Shown here: positions 57,482-64,000 of the stretch, one piece after another
How the letters are laid out: every line of letters starts with the position of its first letter
Position numbering within the stretch: position 1 is the stretch's first letter
From: Dryococelus australis
Taxonomy: Eukaryota; Arthropoda; Insecta; Phasmatodea; Phasmatidae
Direction: 5' to 3'
Length of the DNA stretch: 64,000 bases
Assembly: GCA_029891345.1 (NCBI GenBank)
Contig: CM057009.1
Span: 287,938,966-288,002,965, forward strand
Notes under the pieces: model-generated
Told to the model about the DNA's origin: nothing
Databases searched by the model: none
Seen by the model: the letters and a program-made list of their open reading frames with translations, nothing else
Translations under genes and position numbers: made by a program

Positions 57482-59505
57482 AATCTTCGTGTATTCATCT
57501 GGGGCGTACAAGTATTTGGGTTTTCTCAAGATGCTTCCACACTGCGAAGATGAATTGTGAATACGAAGGCCTGCCTTTGAACTCGACTACCATGGAGCCG
57601 CGACCTGCATAGCTGATAGCTGATTGCCGCCAGTACCGATTCTGCGATCAAGTTTTCACATATATTCATAATGCTAATCTGCATGAGAGGGAGGCCACAC
57701 GTGAAGTCTCAATGCCTGCATGTGACTGGCCAGCGGCAATCACGTAGCAACTCAGCGATTGGCTGGTCGGTGTCTGCAATATGTATTAATGATGCTGTAC
57801 GATTGGTTCAAAGTCAATATGACGTCATAGGGCTTGCATACTCTTAGTTTATAAGCAGTAGGAAGGTAAGCTGAGAGACTTAGTTTGACAGCAGCTGCCG
57901 TGAAAGTTAGAACGTCTTGGCTAGCGTGTGTCTCTTCGCATCAAAGTCTTACTATGCATTGCGATGTCTTCGAGCACTCCAGAGTTAATGATAGCTACGG
58001 CAGTTTCCTCAACTTTTTCAGTAATGGTACCTAGAACATCATTGCCGGCGTTACCTGATTATTTAACTCGAGCACCTACATCTCCAACAGGCCTGCCCGA
58101 GTCTGCCTGAACCACTACATCATCACAAGTGTCATTTTTGTGATAAGGCATTTACTTTCGACCATAATATACATGAGTGATTTAATTGTGCCACGAATCT
58201 CTGTCGTAGGTCATGTTTGTGTGACAGGTGCGATAAGCAGCTCAGACGTAGCAACAGTTTACTTAGACATACGAAGACCTATAAAGCGAAGTGTATTTCT
58301 CGTTCAGCACATTGGTACCAGGTTTACTGCAAGCCTGTATGTTGTGACTTTTTCGAGTTTTTGTGTTTCAATGTCATCCAAGGCCATGGGGTCAAGGTCA
58401 ATGTTACCTGCACCCATTACAGTGGTATTAGTAACATAATATGCTCGTTGACTTTTATGAATTTTTTTTTAGTTTTTGTTTTCAAGGTAATTCTAGGTAA
58501 TGGGGTCAAGTTCACTGTCACTTGCTTCCAATATGGCGGTAGTTGTCTATAACAACATATGTTTGGTGACTTTTATAGATTTGTCTTGAGTTTTTATTTT
58601 CAAAGTCATTCAAGATCATGGGGTCCATTTCGAGGTCACTGGAATCCAATATGGTGGTATTAGTCTGCAGCATCATATGATTGCTGAATTGTATGCATTT
58701 TTTTCGCGAGTTTTCTTTTTCAATGTGTTTCAAGGTCATAGGGTCAAGGTCGAGGTCACCTGCATCCAATTTTGTTGCAATGATGGCTGAGAGTTCCAAG
58801 TTGGCTGACTGTGTATGGTCGAGGGGGGTGAAGGCCTGCCGACTAATTTGTTAGGCGAGGGCATTGAGGGGGAAACCTAAGGTAATTAATTTTTTAAATA
58901 CAGTTTTACTAATTTTTAATACTATATTTAAAACAATTTAATTTGCTTGGAATTTTTGGAATTTTTGGGGTCCCGTGCTAAGGGTCAAGGTCAAAGGTTC
59001 TGAATCCCACTTGCCCTGACCAAAGGTCACCTGGGTCGCTAATCCTGGTCACCTGTCTAACCCAGTGTCACTGATCCCGGTCTCCTGTTTGGCTCGGAGT
59101 CACTAATCCTGGTCAGTTGCTCTGGGTGGAATTTTTAAAAGGAAATTTTAGGGAAAAGGAAAGTATTTATTAGGAAAAAGGGAAATAGTTAGGGAGAAAG
59201 GGAAATTTTTAAGGGAAAACGGAAATTGTTAGCAGAAAATGGCCTCTGGGTGACTAGAATTTTGAAATTATTTTTAATGAGTTTTAATTAATTTTTAATA
59301 TTGTTTTCAATAATTTAAAAATAATTTTGAATCATAAACTTTTTAGCATTTTTTTGGATGGACACTTGCTTCCAAGATTGCCACCGGGGCACTAGAATTT
59401 TAGAGCAGGGTTCCTCCGAGCTCCGATGCCTCCATCTCCGGTCCTCTGGTGCCCCGTGCCCTTCTGCCATAATCGGCTATATCTTACTACTGTGACACAA
59501 TACCA
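57482..59505 (-). repeat. Palindrome right arm
   Basis: Reverse complement of the left arm. Tandem units of about 117 bp start near 58330, 58448, 58567 and 58684, each with TTCAAGGTCAT-like, GGGGTCAAGGTCA-like and CATCCAATATGGCGG-like blocks. Outer part 58980-59120 repeats GTCACTAATCCTGGTC at about 60-bp intervals. Confidence 0.85.
57928..58330 (+). pseudogene. C2H2 zinc-finger gene remnant, right palindrome arm
   Basis: The first frame reads SSSTPELMIATAVSSTFSVM, LPDYLTRAPTSPTGLPES. After a frameshift near 58105 comes HHHKCHFCDKAFTFDHNIHE, a stop, then CDRCDKQLRRSNSLLRHTKT and YKAKC. CHFC...H and CDRCDKQ...LLRH are C2H2-type. The proline-rich N-part plus two fingers matches the left-arm copy, so this is part of the element, not a chance capture in one arm. 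The product may bind DNA; whether it helps transposition is inference. Confidence 0.7.
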
Positions 59506-59609
59506 TTTGAAACATTTCAGTATAACTCCATTTCTGTTAATTTGCTTGAAACTAATGTACACGACCCTTGTTTATACTGTTCATTTACGTTTCCAGGTGA
59601 TCAGGAAAG

Positions 59610-61109
59610 ATGCCCACAACATATCAACGAAAACCAGGCAGCAGAAATTACAAGGACTATACTGAAGATAACCTGAGCGCATGAATTGCAGAGATCATGG
59701 CGGCGAACATCATTGAACGAGAGAAAGAGGTGAAGCATGGGATTCCCAGAAGAACAATCAACTTAAAACTGCACAACATACATCAGAATGGTGTTGGTGG
59801 GCAACCTATCTTCTCCATCGAGGAAGAAAATGTTTTTGTCTCTTGTTTCGAACGTATGACTACATTCGTATTCCCTGTTACTACATCTGACTTGGTCGCT
59901 GTTATATGAACAAAATTGGGAGGAAAGTCAGCAGATTCAAGGAGGGTGTTTATCTTGGCTCTCATTAGGTGAACGGTTTTTTTTGGAAGGCATATAGAAA
60001 TGTCGATGAGGGTTCCGGCCAACATAACAATATTGAGAGCAGATCTGACACCAGAAATGGTACAGGCGTACTTCAGTAATATAGAAAATGTATTGGCGGA
60101 TGTTCCTGAAAGTCATATCTTCAACTTCAACTAAAAGATCTTCACAGGCGACCCTGGTCTATCCAAGATTGCCGCAAGAGGAGGATCTAAATATCCACAT
60201 AGGATTCTCAATCCTTCTAAGTCCACAGTATCTTTGATGTTTTGTAGGAGTGCCGCCAGAAAATTTCTCCCACACTTTATGGTGTATAAATCTACTCAAC
60301 TATGGATTACTTGGTGCCAGAGAATACCAGCTGGCACCAAAAATTACACTCCATCCGGGTGATTCAACAGAAAAACTTTACTGCTTGGATCAGGGAATTG
60401 GTAATTCCTCATATCAGGGCATAACCTTGCAAGCCATATCTCTAATTAGTGCACTTGAACTAGTGAGTGGAAATGATGTAACTTTCATTCTCTTACTACC
60501 GAGCACCACGCATATCACACAACAGCTTGAGAAAGCAGTTTTTAGACCTGTTAAAGACCATTGGCGAGCAATCATGTTGGGTTCGAAAGAAACAAACTCG
60601 GATGGCAAGTGTACAGCAATTGATAAAACAGTTTTTTTCATGGCTGCTTAAAAAGCTGTGGGGTGCTATAACCTTACAAATTGGGAGAAAGCTGAAATCA
60701 AGTTTTGAAAGCTGCGGAATCGTTCCCAATGCCCAAGATCAAACAATGCGATTTGTGAAAAATCCTGAAGTTGACAATGAATCTCTGCAATTTTCCTTTA
60801 TTGCAGTGTTCGATAAAACAACGACCAGAATGAACTGACTTACGAAAGCCTAGGGAGCTGAAGCGGATTAATTTGGTGCCTGGGAAAAGTTTGGACGGTG
60901 ATGTGTTCGCAACAAAAAATGGTGATTCTGCGACAAATTCTGCTTAAAATTCTAGGAACAGAAACAGACAACAGAATAAATCTTTGATTTTTGATGAGGA
61001 TGAAAAATATGAGGATGATATTTCATTTTTTATGAATAACAACTCAGAAGATGAAACTATGGAGCAAATGGCTGCACGATTTGAACAGGAGGAGGAAGAG
61101 AGGGGTTGA
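59610..61109 (+). pseudogene. Tigger/pogo-family transposase, second copy, broken
   Basis: ATG at 59610 begins MPTTYQRKPGSRNYKDYTED, an HTH_psq-type N-terminus, with a TGA at 59682-59684, then HGIPRRTINLKL and FSIEEENVFVSCFERM. The DDE_1 core includes ADLTPEMVQAYFSNIENVLA, GSKYPHRILNPSKSTVSLMF, VYKSTQLWITW, TFILLLPSTTHITQQLEKAV and FRPVKDHWRAIMLG. Both leading Asp positions are lost: the expected NYDETN reads NFN-stop-K (stop 60132-60134) and GDN reads GHN (60420-60422). Then LKSSFESCGIVPNAQDQTMR and an acidic tail (FDEDEKYEDDISFFMNNNSE) to TGA at 61107-61109. It differs from the copy at 20.8 kb and has no PHD-like finger. Terminal repeats not found. Left edge lies about 100 bp from the palindrome. 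Confidence 0.85.
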
Positions 61110-62038
61110 CATGAACACTTTCATCAAATGTGGCGGGAATGGCAATCTGAAATTAAAATACATGAATAAAGTTGTTGGCGAGAATTTAGCTGTGTATGAA
61201 GTTTCCTTCTTTCCTGAAAATCCACCAATATTTTAGGTGAAACAGTCGCTGTTTCAACAATAGTAAAACTATTAAAGCATGGAAGTTTTCTATCCTAGCA
61301 GATGTACTTGACTATGGTTGAGAGGAGGCGTCGGTTGGATAGAATCTCTGAAACCTACCAATAAACGAGGATTTTGTTCTGTAAGAGAAATTGGGAATGT
61401 ATTTGAAAGTTGAACAGGTGTTTTACATTTCTTAAATTTAATTTTTATGTACATTACATTTTGTATTCAAGCTGTTAGTTTGCTGCTCTTGAATAAACTT
61501 TTAATGATTTTTTAAAGGGATCTGATATTTTAGTATAATAGTTTTTTAAGTCAACAATTTATAAGTGAACTCTATCGTTATAGTGATGACATAAAACAGT
61601 TTGTGTTTAATGTAAATACCTTTTTGAATTTCTTTAGAATTTCTTTGTAATTGAAGTGAAATGTGATAAGGGACCATGAGAAAGCCTTACAGAATATCTT
61701 GAGTGTTGGCATTGCACATAAACCCATTACCCGTCTTTTGTCAATGGTGAAAACATAATGGTGAAAAGTCACATAAAATCGGTTGACTTTGCACCACGGA
61801 CAAAATAATAATAATTGAAAGTATAGTTCTAAAAAAATTTTGGTAGTTAGCTTTCGAATTAACAAGATGTAATTGTATAAATAGAGAAGTGTGTAAATGT
61901 TATAAATTATTTTTCACGAAGAAAAATTGGAATGAATATTGCAAGTGTAGAATTTTGTAAAATATCAAGCCATTTTATGGTACTAATAAATTAAAAAATT
62001 CGTTACATGATTTCTTTTCTATACGTTTCGTCAGTTTG
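61110..62038. other. AT-rich intron sequence, probably partly Tigger 3' end
   Basis: No further coding recognised; terminal repeat not found. Confidence 0.35.
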
Positions 62039-62039
62039 G

Positions 62040-62290
62040 CTTTTAAGATATGAGCTTCACGGCTCACAGTGGTGAAGTACTCAGACCATTCGCCACCCAC
62101 CAATGCAGTACGGGCTCGATTCCCACCAGTGTCACCCACGTTTCCGCACTGAGGAACGGGGTGGATATTTCCTTTGACTGGAGGCTTTTCTCGGGGCATT
62201 CCCATTTCCTCCACCCTTGCATTCAACCGCTACTTATCCTCACTTCGAGCCAGCCGCATCGGCGCTCGATGCTTCACTGTTATGCGCTGA
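62040..62290 (+). mobile_element. tRNA-derived SINE, family D
   Basis: CACAGTGGTGAAGTACTCAG (A-box-like), GGGCTCGATTCCCA (B box), body TTGACTGGAGGCTTTTCTCG, CGAGCCAGCCGCATCGGCGC. Target duplications not resolved. Confidence 0.75.
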
Positions 62291-62294
62291 ACCA

Positions 62295-63098
62295 AAACCT
62301 GACAACCAATTACATGCACTGTTCAGGGAGGAGCTTTTGCTGACAAAAAATTGAATTATTTTATATTTGTACGAAACACCGTCAACCTAGTTCATATTAC
62401 TTATAAATACTTATTCTTCGCATACAAATTTTTTAGCTCGCACAGTTTTTGCATCATGTCATGTCAAAATCAAATTTTTGTGTTTCTGGAATGTACAAAT
62501 AAAATAAACGATGTCATTGACAGAAAATTTAACAAAAATGACATAAAGATTATGTCTTAATATATTTTAAGGTATGCTAAGCAAAAATTATTTCACAAAT
62601 TAAAAATGAAAAATAAGCAAAAAGTCAATATTTTGGACAATTTTTTTAAATTGCATAATCTTTCCATAGCGTGGTTTCAAATATTAATTTAAGTAGTTCA
62701 TGCCATCTTATTTCAAAGATGCCTCATTACTTCAAGGAAGTTTGTTATTATTTTTCGTACGTCCCAGAAACATTAAAATTGTGATTCTGACGTGTCATTA
62801 CACAGAAAAATTATCGATCTAAAATCTTTTAATGCGAGGTAAAGGTTCTTAGTAGGGACAGGAGAATTTTCGCGAAAAGATTTACGCTTAGGCTATACTT
62901 TAATATCCTTTGATCAAACCACGAAAGTGCATATGAGCAGGATAGTTTTGGAGTACAACTGGTCTCGAAATTTTTTCGCGGAAAACACCTGTCCCTACTT
63001 ATCATTAATGTCTATACAAAGCAAACAATATTTCGTACAAATGTGAAATAAGGTTTTTTTTTTCGTGGCTAGCAGCCTTAACATGAGAACGCACTCAC
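62295..63098. other. AT-rich intron sequence, nothing recognised
   Basis: Short inverted match: CAGGAGAATTTTCGCGAAAA (62859) and TTTTTTCGCGGAAAACACCT (62972), each beside GGGACAGG or CCTGTCCC, suggests the ends of a ~140-bp MITE at about 62855-62996. Confidence 0.4.
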
Positions 63099-63286
63099 CT
63101 GTTTGATAGCACGTAAACTTTCTCGGAACGCCTCTGGAGCTGGCTCCGCAAGTGGATGAGCTCCCACAGGAAATGCGAGTCCATGTCCTTGGCGGAGCTG
63201 GCCCGCACCTGGACCTCCGTCACCGGGATGAGAACCTGGTACCTTATTATCTCTACCTCGCTAGAACTGGTCTTGCTCGCCACGCC
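63099..63286 (-). CDS. sif: still life (sif/Tiam-type RacGEF), internal exon encoding the end of the C-terminal PH domain
   Basis: Sif and vertebrate Tiam proteins are DH-PH exchange factors that load GTP on Rac; in flies Sif acts at synapses. The minus-strand frame reads [20 protein letters not shown], then [20 protein letters not shown] and VYVLSN, which I recognise as the distal part of the C-terminal PH domain of Sif/Tiam. The exon starts after a T-rich tract ending in AAG (63288-63287) in phase 0. It ends at a perfect donor, CAG|GTGAGT, with GT at 63098-63097. Its 188 nt are 62 codons plus two bases (AG), and the next exon supplies C to make the serine after LSN. The start is the least certain boundary because another AG lies a few codons further in. 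Earlier exons of the gene lie beyond the right edge of the window. Confidence 0.87.
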
Positions 63287-63381
63287 CTTCGCACACAAAC
63301 ACCACAGTTGAAAAAAATCCGCGACATAAGTACAGCCACCACTCTTGACACACGTCCCTTACAGTCACTGGTGGACCAGTA

Positions 63382-63796
63382 TAGGCCATTCACGATAAAG
63401 TGAGCACTTTTGAAATCTACCTCAGAAAAAATTCACTGACCCTGCCTGCATATACTACAATGGACGCACTGAGTTGACATCCCCCCAGTAGGGTTGGTAA
63501 CGGTGGAGGGAAAGTAGTTCCATATCTTAACATCGATTAGAAAGTGTTAAGTATCCATTTGTGGTAACTTTTTTTTTGGCTTTGTGTTTTTTAATGCACC
63601 GGAACGTAAAAATTACAAGACTTGTAAAATATTTACTTTTCTAATAATTTTACAAATTCACCTAACCGGCGCATGAATAAAGTGATGAGGCCCATTGCAA
63701 TTTAAATTTCATATAAGGCGGAATGATAGATAACGTGCATACAAGTAGATCTTAAGCAGGGCTTCTAAAAGTGCTCATTTTACAGTGAACAGCATA
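63382..63796. mobile_element. MITE family 1 copy (415 bp)
   Basis: TAGGCCATTCACGATAAAGT ... CATTTTACAGTGAACAGCATA, with TA on both sides (63380-63381, 63797-63798). Starts 96 bp upstream of the acceptor of the first sif exon in the window. Opposite in orientation to most other copies, as judged from the interior (GTAGATCTTAAGCAGGGCTT near 63745). Confidence 0.87.
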
Positions 63797-64000
63797 TAGT
63801 AAGGTTTATCTACTCAGGTTAAGAACAAAAGGAAATTTCTTATGGGCGAGTTTGGGATAGGGAAAATTTTTGCCACTAGGTGAGGAGGGTTCCACAAGGT
63901 AACTTCTAGCTATACTATCAAGCTACGTGAAAAATAACAGACAATGGTTTTACTTAGTAACAAAGCTATTTTATGTCTTGTGACAGCGTCCTAATACAAC

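Larger units (their letters stand above)
54350..59505. mobile_element. Large imperfect palindrome (foldback-like element) with zinc-finger gene remnants
   Basis: Reading inwards, the left arm and the reverse complement of the right arm match block by block. Outer ends: TTGTGACAAGTAGTAGGACA with TTGTGTCACAGTAGTAAGAT, then CGGTTGTGGCGGTAGGGCAC with CGATTATGGCAGAAGGGCAC. Middle: ACAGGGATTTGTGGCACAAT with ACAGAGATTCGTGGCACAAT. Inner: AATTCATCTTCGCAGTGTGG in both. The arms are about 2 kb each once a 750-bp insertion (56046-56795) is set aside. The centre (57018-57481) is AT-rich. Long inverted repeats built partly of tandem repeats around a small core are typical of foldback elements. Superfamily unknown. 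Terminal target duplication not resolved. Confidence 0.85.

Overview
The window looks like AT-rich nuclear DNA from a large-genome insect. The only host gene I can identify is the 3' part of still life (sif), the insect Tiam-type Rac guanine-nucleotide exchange factor. It lies on the minus strand as four coding exons: 63286-63099, 51657-51251, 43638-43390 and 35440-35223. All intron boundaries are GT...AG and every junction keeps phase (2, 1, 1). The exons are GC-rich and the introns are 7.6-11.4 kb, filled with mobile DNA. tRNA-derived SINEs, hAT, piggyBac, Harbinger and Tc1/mariner MITEs, Tigger/pogo elements and Polinton remnants suggest an arthropod, perhaps a polyneopteran; that species guess is weak. 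No bacterial genes, CRISPR arrays or rRNA genes were seen.

Layout. 0.1-0.5 kb: decayed Polinton integrase. 0.9-2.0 kb: a partial arm of the palindromic element seen at 54-59 kb, then a SINE. 3.7-5.6 kb: a hAT MITE with an 8-bp target duplication, then a broken mariner-type transposase with DD41D spacing. 9.9-11.5 kb: a tandem repeat carrying a SINE and an unidentified decayed coding sequence of about 220 codons. 16.9-27.1 kb: a degenerate ~285-bp tandem array invaded by a Polinton (18365-26214, 6-bp target duplication AATTTT), itself invaded by a Tigger element (20083-22664). The Polinton keeps a family B DNA polymerase and a minus-strand MSV199/T5orf172-like gene, but no integrase, ATPase or capsid gene. 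31.8-32.4 kb: a Harbinger-like MITE.

35.2-63.8 kb is the sif locus. Its introns hold nine or more copies of one Tc1/mariner-like MITE family (TIR WAGGCTGTTCACGGTAAA), a second MITE family, several SINEs, a piggyBac MITE nested inside a MITE, a second hAT MITE, a Tigger transposase pseudogene, and a ~5.2-kb imperfect palindrome (54350-59505). Each palindrome arm carries a decayed C2H2 zinc-finger gene and tandem repeats rich in AAGGTCA-type motifs.

Host and mobile DNA meet most closely at three sif splice sites. A ten-unit minisatellite (43625-44125) has amplified the acceptor of the third exon in the window. A nested MITE begins about 35 bp before the last acceptor. The palindrome would be transcribed as part of sif pre-mRNA and could fold into a long double-stranded RNA.
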